Of a stretch of DNA of 64,000 nucleotides, positions 8,033 to 16,026 are shown piece after piece. The DNA comes from Hyphomicrobiales bacterium (GTDB lineage: Bacteria; Pseudomonadota; Alphaproteobacteria; Rhizobiales; Xanthobacteraceae). Below the pieces are notes generated by a model. The model made no database searches. It saw only the letters and a program-made list of their open reading frames with translations, and was not told where the DNA came from. Each line of letters begins with the position of its first letter. Within the stretch, counting starts at the first letter, position 1. Position numbers and translations under genes: made by a program. The stretch is taken from assembly GCA_021732215.1 (NCBI GenBank), contig JAKFVL010000003.1, positions 1-64,000 of the forward strand. Direction: 5' to 3'.

Positions 8033-8447
8033 GCAAGCGGGTTGGGTGCGCATCCATTGATATGCGTCACCTGATGGATGCCAACGCAGTGCGATACCGC
8101 GATATACTGATCGACTAGACCCGATTGCTTTGGATCTCCAGCGATTACCGAAATGAGGCCCAAAGCCGCGAGGTAGTCGCCGAGCAACAGGCGCCCATGA
8201 CATTCACCTGACACGGGCAAAAGATTTTGCCCGAGCGTCCGCTCGGCAGGTTGATCACCGAATCTAATGCATTGCAAATAACGCGGAGCGCGCTGATGCG
8301 CTTGCGCAGGACGTCATGCAGCTCGTCATAAGATCGCGCTACGCCGACAATCGGACCGATCTCGCTGGGCCGAGTCGGTTGCGAATTCCTCTTGATGATC
8401 TTTTCGCGCCATTCGATAAGGCGTAAAGAGGCTGAAACCTGAGACAT
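7993..8447 (-). pseudogene. Frameshifted relic of a small conserved rhizobial protein
   Basis: On the minus strand an ATG at 8447 opens a frame reading EIGPIVGVARSYDELHDVL and later DSVINLPSGRSGKI, a pattern known from a roughly 100-residue conserved protein of Bradyrhizobium and relatives. Near 8200 sense is lost and the pattern continues in another frame as LGDYLAALGL followed by SVIAGDP, which fits the usual ending of that family. One frameshift therefore splits the gene, and the remaining frame runs into the metalloprotease 3' end. The family is recalled from memory, not searched. Confidence 0.45.
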
Positions 8448-8491
8448 TCAAGCGATGCTCTGGAAGTGCCGCTGCGGCCAAGAGAGGTTAT

Positions 8492-9451
8492 ATGATCGGC
8501 ATTTCAACATTCAAACGGGTGCTACCCGAACCTGTCAAAAAACCGCTACGGCCGTTGTATCGTCTTGCGCGGCAGGCGATGGGATATGACAAGCCCGCGC
8601 CGTATCCATGGGCTCATATTCAGTATGATCCAGTCACGATCTCCGACGATATCTATCAGCGCCAATATTCGGACGATGCTCTCACGCATCGCCGCTTCTA
8701 CAACATCGGTTCGGGTACGTTCTCACATAAATACTGGACCAACGTCGATCTGGCGTCCGGCTGGTATGCCGATTCTCAGGCAGGCACTGACTTCATCAAT
8801 TTCGACTTGTTTTCCTATGCTCCGTTTCCGATCGAAAGCGGAAAGGCCGAGGCGGTCTACACCAGCCACACTGTCGAGCACATCAACGACCGCGCCTGCG
8901 CCAACATGTTCGCGGAGGCTTACCGGATCCTGAAGCCCGGCGGATACTTCCGCATGACGACGCCGAACATCGACCTTGATCTTGCTGCGTGGAGGCGGGG
9001 CGATCGCGATTATTTTTATCATATCCCGCTCTACAGCCACCCGGACGTCATGAAAGGAAGCAAGCTCAATCCGGACATGCCGTTCGACAAAGCATCGCTT
9101 GAACAGATCGTCTTGTTCTCGTTTGCGTCGCACCTTTCACAGCTTGGGCGCGATAACGGCAAACCCAAGGTGACGGATGAAGAGTTTCGCAATGCTTTCG
9201 CTGCGATGGGCGAAGAGGGCGCCCTGAACCATTTCTCTCAACGCTGCACCATCGACGATCAGCGAGAGGCGTTTGGCTATCATATGAATTGGTGGAACGT
9301 CGCCAAGGCGACCCGCATGCTGCGCGAGGCGGGGTTTACAAGCATCTGGCAAAGCGGCTTTGGCCAAAGCCACTCGGCATCGATGCGGGACACCATTCTG
9401 TTCGATAAGCAAGACCCCAAGATGTCTCTTTATATGGAAGCCAGGAAATAG
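8492..9451 (+). CDS. Class I SAM-dependent methyltransferase
   Basis: A 319-residue protein with a Methyltransf_11-type Rossmann core at roughly residues 70-160. IGSGTFSHKYWTNVD is a glycine motif followed by an acidic residue; SHTVEHIND and RILKPGGYFRM are the usual post-I and post-II motifs. The C-terminal half (residues 165-319) is an added helical domain with YHMNWWN and an AGFTSI strand. AGAGG lies four bases before the ATG. It stands alone ahead of the glycan operon promoter and probably modifies a sugar of the same surface polymer; the acceptor is unknown. Confidence 0.78.
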   Translation: MIGISTFKRVLPEPVKKPLRPLYRLARQAMGYDKPAPYPWAHIQYDPVTISDDIYQRQYSDDALTHRRFYNIGSGTFSHKYWTNVDLASGWYADSQAGTDFINFDLFSYAPFPIESGKAEAVYTSHTVEHINDRACANMFAEAYRILKPGGYFRMTTPNIDLDLAAWRRGDRDYFYHIPLYSHPDVMKGSKLNPDMPFDKASLEQIVLFSFASHLSQLGRDNGKPKVTDEEFRNAFAAMGEEGALNHFSQRCTIDDQREAFGYHMNWWNVAKATRMLREAGFTSIWQSGFGQSHSASMRDTILFDKQDPKMSLYMEARK

Positions 9452-9514
9452 CGTTTTAGCAATCGATCGCTCCACCCGCTTGAATTAACCATTTCAAATT
9501 TCAGGAGAAAAATC

Positions 9515-9529
9515 GTTCATTGGATGAAC
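9515..9529. promoter_or_regulatory. Operator-like palindrome, upstream copy
   Basis: Perfect inverted repeat GTTCAT-TGG-ATGAAC. A second copy, with one mismatched pair in its arms, is centred 27 bp downstream inside the promoter. Probably a binding site for the winged-helix protein encoded at 9591 or another regulator. Confidence 0.6.
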
Positions 9530-9536
9530 GACCCTG

Positions 9537-9566
9537 TTGACGTTCATGCAGTGAACAGAATACTAT
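9537..9566 (+). promoter_or_regulatory. Sigma70-like promoter of the glycan operon
   Basis: TTGACG at 9537-9542 and TACTAT at 9561-9566 are separated by 18 bp. Transcription would start near 9573, shortly before the winged-helix gene. The 15-bp palindrome GTTCA-TGCAG-TGAAC (9542-9556) fills the spacer between the two boxes, so a bound protein would block or reshape this promoter. Confidence 0.6.
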
Positions 9567-9590
9567 CCCGTTTTGATGAGGGATGGTTGG

Positions 9591-10235
9591 ATGGTGAATT
9601 CCACGCGCCAAGGCGACGCCGATGACGACCGGATCATGCTGGGGTTGCTGGCCTCGGTGGAGCGTGATTCCGATCAGTCTCAACGGCGTCTTGCATCCGA
9701 ACTCGGCATCGCGCTCGGGCTCGTTAACGCGTATCTCAAGCGCTGCATCAAGAAAGGCCTCGTCAAGGCGAGCCAGGCGCCGGCGCGGCGATATGCATAT
9801 TACCTTACGCCCCAGGGCTTCGTCGAGAAATCCCGCCTGACCGCCGAGTATCTGTCCTATTCATTCGGATTTTTCCGGCAAGCCAGACAGGACTGTGCGC
9901 TGCTGTTCGACAGGGCGCGGGCCCGGGGTTTTGTTCGCATCGCGCTTGCGGGCAAATCCGACATGGCCGAAATCGCTTCCATATGCGCGCTTGAAAGCGG
10001 CGTGTCGATTGTCGCCGTTGTAGATCCGGCCGCGACCGGTGACCGGTTCATCAGCTTTCCACTTGTGTCGCGATTTGAAGATCTGAAAGAAGATCCGCAA
10101 GCGGTCGTTGTCACCGATCTGCTCAATCCGCGTGAAACGTGCGAAGCGCTTGTTGCCCGGTTCGGCGAGGAGCGCGTATTGATCCCCGAGTTGTTGCGTT
10201 TGAGACTTCGCGCGGTCGAGGCGCCGCCCACATGA
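9591..10235 (+). CDS. Winged-helix transcriptional regulator at the head of the glycan operon
   Basis: A 214-residue protein from the ATG at 9591 (GAGGGA seven bases upstream); earlier TTG/ATG codons at 9573 and 9576 are in frame but would make it nearly leaderless. Residues 15-80 are a MarR/LexA-like winged helix: QSQRRLASELGIALGLVNAY is the helix-turn-helix and RRYAYYLTPQGF the wing. Residues 95-205 form an alpha/beta domain with IALAGKSDMAEIA and VVVTDL, resembling a small-ligand or nucleotide-binding fold. Its stop overlaps the ATG of the NusG paralogue, and two GTTCAT palindromes lie just upstream, so autoregulation of the operon is likely (inference). Confidence 0.78.
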   Translation: MVNSTRQGDADDDRIMLGLLASVERDSDQSQRRLASELGIALGLVNAYLKRCIKKGLVKASQAPARRYAYYLTPQGFVEKSRLTAEYLSYSFGFFRQARQDCALLFDRARARGFVRIALAGKSDMAEIASICALESGVSIVAVVDPAATGDRFISFPLVSRFEDLKEDPQAVVVTDLLNPRETCEALVARFGEERVLIPELLRLRLRAVEAPPT

Positions 10236-10744
10236 TCAGCTATTCCGCCAACTGGCGTGTCGTGCAAACGCAGGTTCATGCCGAGCACAAGGCTGCCGCT
10301 CATCTCAACCGGCAGGGCTTTGCAACGTATTTGCCTGCCTACAGCAAGCGCCGCCGCCATGCCCGCCGGATTGAAAACGTCATTGCCCCGCTGTTCCCGA
10401 GATACCTGTTTGTTGCGGTCGATACGGCAACGCAGCGGTGGCGTTCGATCCAGTCAACAATCGGCGTTGCGAGCCTCGTGTGCAACGGTGACGAACCGGC
10501 GGCCATTGCAGATCATATCGTCGAAGAATTGAAGGCGCGGCATGACGAGCGCGGACTTATCCCGCTCGATATGCGGCCGCGCTTCGCGCCGGGCGACAAG
10601 ATTCGCGTTTTGGACGGCGCATTCGGGTCTTGCTTTGGACTGTTCGAGCGCATGAGCGATAGCGACCGCGTCTCAATTTTACTCGATCTGCTCGGCCGCA
10701 AGGTGCGGGTGATGATCGATGTGGACGGAGTAGCTGCGGCCTGA
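10232..10744 (+). CDS. Specialised NusG paralogue (RfaH-like antitermination factor)
   Basis: A 170-residue protein with a NusG N-terminal domain at residues 7-105 (NWRVVQTQVHAEHKAAAHL, then APLFPRYLFVAVD, the usual PRYLF strand) and a KOW domain at 118-165 (FAPGDKIRVLDGAFGSC). Such paralogues travel with RNA polymerase and stop premature termination in long polysaccharide operons after loading at a short DNA signal. The ATG at 10232 overlaps the regulator's stop by four bases. About 70 bp after its own stop a hairpin and an ops-like element are present, the expected loading site. The housekeeping nusG would be elsewhere. The target is inferred from context. Confidence 0.85.
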   Translation: MISYSANWRVVQTQVHAEHKAAAHLNRQGFATYLPAYSKRRRHARRIENVIAPLFPRYLFVAVDTATQRWRSIQSTIGVASLVCNGDEPAAIADHIVEELKARHDERGLIPLDMRPRFAPGDKIRVLDGAFGSCFGLFERMSDSDRVSILLDLLGRKVRVMIDVDGVAAA

Positions 10745-10787
10745 TCGGGCGGACAACCGCTCGAGCATGCCCGGCCTGTGATGGTGC

Positions 10788-10824
10788 GTCCGGTGACGTT
10801 GTTCACCCGGACTGCGGTAGCATG
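10788..10824 (+). promoter_or_regulatory. Hairpin plus ops-like element after the NusG paralogue
   Basis: A stem of GTCCGGTGA (10788-10796) with TCACCCGGAC (10803-10812), one bulged base and a six-base loop, is followed at once by TGCGGTAGCATG (10813-10824). This matches ten of twelve bases of the enterobacterial ops element GGCGGTAGCGTG, including the whole GCGGTAGC core. It lies in the leader between the NusG paralogue and wzm, where an RfaH-like factor would be recruited to the paused polymerase. Confidence 0.55.
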
Positions 10825-10862
10825 TCTGCGTGGCGGCGAGCGTTTGAAATTCCCGGCCGCCG

Positions 10863-11774
10863 ATGAACAGCATCAGATTTGTTGACTTCGAACTGCGACA
10901 GAACTTTCAGCCCATGACAAATGCAAGCGTATCGGCCCGAACCCCCGCGCACGACAAGGTCGTGGTGCTGGAGGCGGGACGCGTGGATGCTCTGTACTGG
11001 AGTGCTCTGTGGCGTGCGCGGGAGCTGATGTATGTCCTCGCCAAGCGAGACATCATGGTGCGGTATCGTCAGACAGTGATCGGCCTGCTGTGGAGTCTGG
11101 TGCGTCCTGCCCTCAACGTATTCGTCTTTACGCTGGTGTTTGGAGTCGTAGCGCGGCTCCCGTCTCAGGACGGCGTACCCTATCCGGTGCTTGTGTTGTC
11201 GGGGTTGATGCCGTGGGCCTTGTTCTCCACGCTTCTCACTGACATGAGCAATTCGTTGCTCATCAATGCTGCGACTGTTTCGAAAAGCTATTTCCCCAGA
11301 TTGCTCGTTCCGCTCAGCACGATTCCGGTCAATCTTTTCGACTTTGTGATTTCGTTCGTTCTGATGGCAATGCTGATGCTGTACTATGGTTTTGTTCCGA
11401 GCTGGCGGATCGTTTTCATTCCGGCGCTCGCAGTCTTGACCATCCTGGCTGCATCGGGACTTGGCTTGATGCTTGCGGCGCTTAACGTTCGCTATCGTGA
11501 TGTCCGCTACATCGTCCCTTTCCTGATTTCGATCGGATTGCTGTTGTCGCCCGTGGGCTATACGCCTGAAGCCGTGCCGGAAAATCTGCGTTTCCTGTTT
11601 TCGCTGAACCCGATGGTGAGCGTTATCGAGGGTTTCCGCTGGGCGATTCTGGGCCAGGCTTTCGTGCCAGGTGTGACCGCTCTCGCTGCATCTGCTTTGT
11701 TCTGCGGAGCTTTCCTGATTGCCGGGATTGCGGTTTTCCGGAAGTCGGAGCGGGAATTTGCCGATGTCATCTGA
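10863..11774 (+). CDS. wzm: ABC-2 type polysaccharide exporter permease Wzm
   Basis: A 303-residue integral membrane subunit of an ABC transporter that moves lipid-linked glycan across the inner membrane. After a polar N-terminus, AKRDIMVRYRQTVIGLLW is the typical amphipathic entry of the TagG/KpsM/Wzm family; about six hydrophobic segments follow (near residues 80-100, 115-135, 155-180, 190-210, 220-240 and 275-295). NVRYRDVRYI is the conserved cytoplasmic loop. A second ATG at 10914 is possible, but 10863 gives the usual length. It overlaps the ATPase gene by 11 bases. It leads the operon after the ops-like site, so export is by the ABC-dependent rather than the Wzx/Wzy route. Confidence 0.9.
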   Translation: MNSIRFVDFELRQNFQPMTNASVSARTPAHDKVVVLEAGRVDALYWSALWRARELMYVLAKRDIMVRYRQTVIGLLWSLVRPALNVFVFTLVFGVVARLPSQDGVPYPVLVLSGLMPWALFSTLLTDMSNSLLINAATVSKSYFPRLLVPLSTIPVNLFDFVISFVLMAMLMLYYGFVPSWRIVFIPALAVLTILAASGLGLMLAALNVRYRDVRYIVPFLISIGLLLSPVGYTPEAVPENLRFLFSLNPMVSVIEGFRWAILGQAFVPGVTALAASALFCGAFLIAGIAVFRKSEREFADVI

Positions 11775-13050
11775 CACAACGCTTCCTTCCGATTGCGCCG
11801 TACAGATTTCGGGATTGTCGAAGCGCTACACCATCTCGCGCGATAATTCCGGCGAGACGACGCTTACCGAGCGCATGGTGTCCGACGTCAAGCGCGCCGG
11901 AAAATTCCTCTTGCGCTCGCGCGAGGACGGCGAGACTCGCGGCTCACGTGAGTTCTGGGCGCTGAACGATGTCAGCTTCGATATCGGAAAAGGCCAGAAG
12001 CTTGGAATCATGGGGCGAAACGGCGCTGGCAAGTCCACACTTCTAAAGATTCTGAGCCGCGTGACCGAGCCGACAAAGGGACGCGTCGCGATCCGTGGAC
12101 GTGTCGCAAGTTTGCTGGAGGTGGGGACGGGGTTCAATCCGGAATTGACCGGACGCGAAAACGTGTTTCTCAACGGCGCAATACTGGGAATGTCGCAACG
12201 GGAGATCCGCCGCAAGTTCGACGAGATCGCCGCGTTTGCCGAGGTTGATGGCTTTCTTGATACACCGGTCAAGCGATACTCGTCGGGAATGTACGTGAGG
12301 CTGGCCTTTGCCGTGGCGGCTCATCTCGATTCCGAAATCCTGATCGTCGACGAAGTCCTGGCCGTAGGCGACGCGCAGTTCCAGAAAAAATGTCTCGGCA
12401 AAATGGATGATGCCGCGTCCGGTGGACGGACAGTCATATTCGTCAGTCATTCGAGTGCAACCGTCGCAAGACTCTGCACACATGCCATCCTGCTGGATCG
12501 TGGACAGATGGTGATGCGCGGATCGAGTCAGGACGTGATCCGACGATACCTCGGATCGGAAACGGCGACGGAAACAAAGTTTGTCCTTCCGCCTGACGAT
12601 TCCAAGGATTTGAACCTGCTGAAAGTGGAGCTGAACCCCGGCGGAGACGGCAGCACGCGCCTTCTCTACGAAGCGCCGATCGCGTTTCGTTTGACTTATC
12701 GGGTGAACCGGCGAACGCGGGATTGCATGATCTGGCTCGCGGTGCAAACCCGCGAAGGACAGATCGTGTTTTGTACGGCAGATTCGGATCGGGCGCCGGA
12801 ACTGCTTCTCCATCGCGAGGAAGGATTATACGAAACCACCGTGGAATTTCCGGCGCGATGGCTCAATTATGGTGAGTACTCGGTGGTCGTCGGGCTCATT
12901 CGAACCAGCCCTGTTGAAGTGTTTTATCGCGAAGAAGCGCTGATTTTCGAGATCGACGAGAGCGGCATGCCGAGTGCGGTCACTGGCACAGGGTCGCGCG
13001 GGGGTCTTGTCCAGCCGGAGTTGCCCTGGACGATGTCTCGCGTCGGATGA
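11764..13050 (+). CDS. wzt: Polysaccharide exporter ATPase Wzt with C-terminal glycan-recognition domain
   Basis: A 428-residue ATPase subunit. GRNGAGKST at 84-92 is Walker A, YSSGM at 172-176 the signature, ILIVDE at 192-197 Walker B, and FVSHSS holds the switch His. Residues about 280-425 form a Wzt-type C-terminal beta domain (GYx-like strands such as LYETTVEFPARWLNYG), which in known systems binds the modified non-reducing end of the chain and so couples capping to export. The start at 11764 lies inside the end of wzm. The extra domain predicts that the exported polymer carries a terminal cap, and candidate methyl- and acyltransferases lie downstream. Confidence 0.9.
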   Translation: MSSDTTLPSDCAVQISGLSKRYTISRDNSGETTLTERMVSDVKRAGKFLLRSREDGETRGSREFWALNDVSFDIGKGQKLGIMGRNGAGKSTLLKILSRVTEPTKGRVAIRGRVASLLEVGTGFNPELTGRENVFLNGAILGMSQREIRRKFDEIAAFAEVDGFLDTPVKRYSSGMYVRLAFAVAAHLDSEILIVDEVLAVGDAQFQKKCLGKMDDAASGGRTVIFVSHSSATVARLCTHAILLDRGQMVMRGSSQDVIRRYLGSETATETKFVLPPDDSKDLNLLKVELNPGGDGSTRLLYEAPIAFRLTYRVNRRTRDCMIWLAVQTREGQIVFCTADSDRAPELLLHREEGLYETTVEFPARWLNYGEYSVVVGLIRTSPVEVFYREEALIFEIDESGMPSAVTGTGSRGGLVQPELPWTMSRVG

Positions 13051-13742
13051 ACGTGCTGGGTGTTATTGTCGCCCGGGGCGGGTCGAAGCGGCTGCCGGGT
13101 AAGAACGTCCGCCTGCTTGGTGGCTACCCGTTGATTGCCTGGAGTGTGAAGGCCGCATCGGCCGCACGTGCATTGGGCCGCTGCATCGTATCGACCGATG
13201 ATGCGGGAATTGCGGACGCAGCGCGCGCGGCCGGCGCAAATGTTCCTTTCCTGCGGCCACCGGAGTTAGCCGGCGACCACGTTTCTCCGATCGCAGTGCT
13301 GCAACATGCGGCCACCGCGATGGATTCTGCCGGTTACGTGTCCGATGCTGTGGTGCTGCTCCAGGCAACGTCTCCTTTTCGGAGCGCAAAGGTAATCGAT
13401 CAGGCGCTGACGGTCTTTCGGGAGCGTGAAGCGGATACGCTGACCGCGGTGACACCAGCGCCGGCACACCCCTACTGGACCTGGCGTGAGACCGGCGGCC
13501 GGCTGGAGCCCTTCTTCAGCCGCGAGACGATGCAAATGGACCGCTCGCAGTTGCCCGATGCCTTCATTGAAACGGGCACGATCTTCGTCGTGAAGCGCAA
13601 GGTGCTCGATCGCGGAACGCTTTACGGCGACGTGATCGTTCCGCTGAACGTAAGCGCCGTTGAAGCTCATGACATCGATACGCTTGATGATTTTGTGGCC
13701 GCGGAAGCGATTGTCGCGAACGGGCAGGCCGCCTTGCCATGA
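13047..13742 (+). CDS. CMP-nonulosonate cytidylyltransferase (NeuA/LegF-like)
   Basis: A 231-residue cytidylyltransferase that activates a nine-carbon keto-sugar acid with CTP. The N-terminal ARGGSKRLPGKN is the nucleotide-binding loop of the CMP-NeuAc synthetase family; LLQATSPFRS and AFIETGTIFV are further family motifs. The length is that of the single-domain LegF/PseF/NeuA type without an esterase extension. ATG at 13047 overlaps the wzt stop (ATGA) and its own stop overlaps the NeuC-like gene. The order neuA-neuC-X-neuB plus LegB/LegC genes downstream points to CMP-legionaminic acid or a close relative. Confidence 0.85.
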   Translation: MNVLGVIVARGGSKRLPGKNVRLLGGYPLIAWSVKAASAARALGRCIVSTDDAGIADAARAAGANVPFLRPPELAGDHVSPIAVLQHAATAMDSAGYVSDAVVLLQATSPFRSAKVIDQALTVFREREADTLTAVTPAPAHPYWTWRETGGRLEPFFSRETMQMDRSQLPDAFIETGTIFVVKRKVLDRGTLYGDVIVPLNVSAVEAHDIDTLDDFVAAEAIVANGQAALP

Positions 13743-14905
13743 GTTCTCGGCGGGTCATTTCGATAACGGGCACAAGAGCAGACTATGGTCTGATGCGTTC
13801 GGTGCACTCGGGTATCATGGCTTGTGCGGAGCTTGAACTTGTCCTGTTGGTAACGGGAATGCATCTGCTGCACCGGTTTGAGGCGGGCATGAAGGAGATC
13901 GAAGCCGACGGCTATCCCTTTCGGCTGATCGCGCAAGCGGGCTCCGGCAAAGGTATGTCGGAGTCGATCGGGCATCAGTTGCTCGGATTTTCCGAGGCGT
14001 TGAATGAACTCAAGCCCGATCTGGTGCTCTTGCAGGGTGACCGCGGGGAAATGCTGGCGGCGGCAATTGCCGCAGTCCACCTCAACATCCCGGTCGTTCA
14101 TATGTCGGGCGGTGACCGTTCCGGCACCATCGATCAGTCCTTGCGTGCAGCCATATCCAAACTTGCCCATGTCCATCTCACAACATGCGACGACAGCTCC
14201 CGCAATCTTGCAGCCATGGGAGAGAGCTCGGAACGGATCTTTACCGTGGGCGAGCCGGCTTTGGACGGAATTGCTGAAGCTGCGAGCTCTGGCGAAAGCA
14301 GCCTTGCGGCAGTCGGTCTTGACATCACACGCCCCTACATTCTGGCGACGCAGCACCCGGTCACCACGGAGGCGCGCGCCGCCGCAGATCAGATGCGCAC
14401 AACGCTGCGCGCGCTTGAAGAGATCGGATTGCCAACGCTGTTCACTCATCCGAACAGCGATACAGGCGGCGACGCCATGCTGACGGTTCTCAAGTCGTAC
14501 GCTGACCGCCCTTGGCTGACCATCATCCCGACGCTCGGAGCCAATCGTTTTCTTGCGGCATTGAAGCATGCCGCCGTTCTGGTCGGAAATTCGAGCAGCG
14601 GTATTATCGAGGCGCCGTCCTTCGCAGTTCCGGTTGTGAATATCGGAACACGACAGTATGCGCGGGTTCGAGCCGTGAATGTGATCGATGTTGATCACGA
14701 TGAGAGCGCGATCAAGTCGGCTATCCAGCACGTGCGCTTCGAGGAAAAATTCCGCGCACGGCTGGCCGGCTGCACCAATCCTTACGGTGACGGTCGGGCG
14801 GCAGAACGCACCGTCTCCATCCTGCGCCGGCTTAATCTGGCGCCCGAACTGGTCGCGAAGTGGCTGCCGGCAACTCAGCCGATCCTCGTCGAGGCAGGCA
14901 TATGA
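13739..14905 (+). CDS. Hydrolysing UDP/GDP-sugar 2-epimerase (NeuC/LegG-like)
   Basis: A 388-residue GT-B-fold epimerase. GTRADYGLMRS at residues 11-21 is the signature of the hydrolysing NeuC/LegG branch, which cuts off the nucleotide while inverting C2 to give a free ManNAc-type sugar. QGDRGEMLAAA, HMSGGDRSGTIDQ and VGNSSSGIIEAP are the other family blocks. A different, non-hydrolysing 2-epimerase is encoded at 37552, so the two serve separate pathways. With LegB and LegC-like enzymes in the operon it most likely produces 2,4-diacetamido-2,4,6-trideoxymannose. It is coupled by four-base overlaps on both sides. Confidence 0.85.
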   Translation: MSSRRVISITGTRADYGLMRSVHSGIMACAELELVLLVTGMHLLHRFEAGMKEIEADGYPFRLIAQAGSGKGMSESIGHQLLGFSEALNELKPDLVLLQGDRGEMLAAAIAAVHLNIPVVHMSGGDRSGTIDQSLRAAISKLAHVHLTTCDDSSRNLAAMGESSERIFTVGEPALDGIAEAASSGESSLAAVGLDITRPYILATQHPVTTEARAAADQMRTTLRALEEIGLPTLFTHPNSDTGGDAMLTVLKSYADRPWLTIIPTLGANRFLAALKHAAVLVGNSSSGIIEAPSFAVPVVNIGTRQYARVRAVNVIDVDHDESAIKSAIQHVRFEEKFRARLAGCTNPYGDGRAAERTVSILRRLNLAPELVAKWLPATQPILVEAGI

Positions 14906-16026
14906 AATTCGAGGTTTTGCCGAGCCGGGGAGAAGGGGGGAATCGCTGGCGCGAACTGATATCGATGCTGCCGCGGTCCGCGCGCGATCTGCATTTTATT
15001 CCCGAGTACTACGAGATTTATCGCAGAACCTATGGCTTCGAGCCGATGCTTGCGGTGATTAAGGACGATAACGCTGTTGTCCTGCAGCCCTTCGTTGTTC
15101 GTACCCTGCATGATCCGCCGTTTACCGGCGCGAGTCCGCCAGCCCGCGATATTGCCAACGCATATGGCTACGGTGGACCTGTCGGTATCGGCGAAGCGGC
15201 CGATGTGCTGCGTCTCGCTCCCCGGTTCGGCGAACTTCTTCATCGGCATCTGATCGACCTCGGGATCGCAAGCGAATTTTGCAGCCTTCACCCTTTCTTG
15301 CTCGACCGGCAGCGTCCGTTGGTCGAGGCGATGGGTCTTTCGCCATCCTTTGAGAAATCTGTTGCTTATCTTGATGCCCGCCAGTGCGGTGACGATCTGG
15401 TTACATCACTTGGACGCGGTACGCGTTCCAAAATTGCGCGCGCGCGCCGCAAGGGAGTGCAGGTCCAGAAAGTCGAGGCAAACCAGGCGAACCTGCGTGC
15501 TTTCGAGGCGCTCTACCGCTCGACGATGCAGCGAAAGGGCGCGGCAGACCGCTGGTTCTTCCCGGATGGATATTTTTCAAACTGTGTGCTCGAGCTGGGA
15601 TCTGAGCGCACCTCGCTGTTCTTCGCAACTGTCGAGGGGAGTCTGGCGTCGGCTTATTTTCTGATCCACGATTTCGATACGGCCTACTATCATTTTGGAG
15701 CATCGGACGAACGTTTCTTCGATGCTCGCCCCAACGATCTGATGCTTGTCGAGACCGCGCAATGGACGGTGCGATCCGGATTTCTGCGCTATCATCTGGG
15801 TGGCGGCGTCAGTTCCTCGCCCGACGATACGCTGATGAAATTCAAATCCAGCGTCGGCAAGGCGACAGCACCGCTCTACACCTGCTTTCGTGTGCACGAT
15901 GCGTCCAGCTATGACAGGATGGCATCAATGAAGAAACGCTACGAAATCGAAACCTATGGCAGCGAGAGCGCTTCAACGTTCCTGCCCGTCTATCGTCGTT
16001 CTCACGTGAGTCAGCAGCCGACATGA
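14902..16026 (+). CDS. FemAB/GNAT-fold acyltransferase
   Basis: A 374-residue protein with the double-GNAT architecture of FemAB/BioF2-like proteins: an N-terminal half starting MKFEVLPSRGEGGNRWREL with FIPEYYEIYRRTYG, and a C-terminal GNAT block with SKIARARRKGVQV, FFATVEGSLASAYFLIHD and AYYHFGASDERF. Such enzymes pass an acyl or aminoacyl group to an amine. The start at 14902 overlaps the NeuC-like stop; the stop overlaps the NeuB-like ATG. Lying between NeuC and NeuB, it may N-acylate the sugar precursor or the nonulosonate, possibly with an amino acid. Substrate and donor are unknown. Confidence 0.75.
   Translation: MKFEVLPSRGEGGNRWRELISMLPRSARDLHFIPEYYEIYRRTYGFEPMLAVIKDDNAVVLQPFVVRTLHDPPFTGASPPARDIANAYGYGGPVGIGEAADVLRLAPRFGELLHRHLIDLGIASEFCSLHPFLLDRQRPLVEAMGLSPSFEKSVAYLDARQCGDDLVTSLGRGTRSKIARARRKGVQVQKVEANQANLRAFEALYRSTMQRKGAADRWFFPDGYFSNCVLELGSERTSLFFATVEGSLASAYFLIHDFDTAYYHFGASDERFFDARPNDLMLVETAQWTVRSGFLRYHLGGGVSSSPDDTLMKFKSSVGKATAPLYTCFRVHDASSYDRMASMKKRYEIETYGSESASTFLPVYRRSHVSQQPT

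Noticed and set aside
10803-11777. Antisense frame over wzm
   Set aside because: Highly basic and His/Gln-rich without pattern; wzm is clear on the plus strand.
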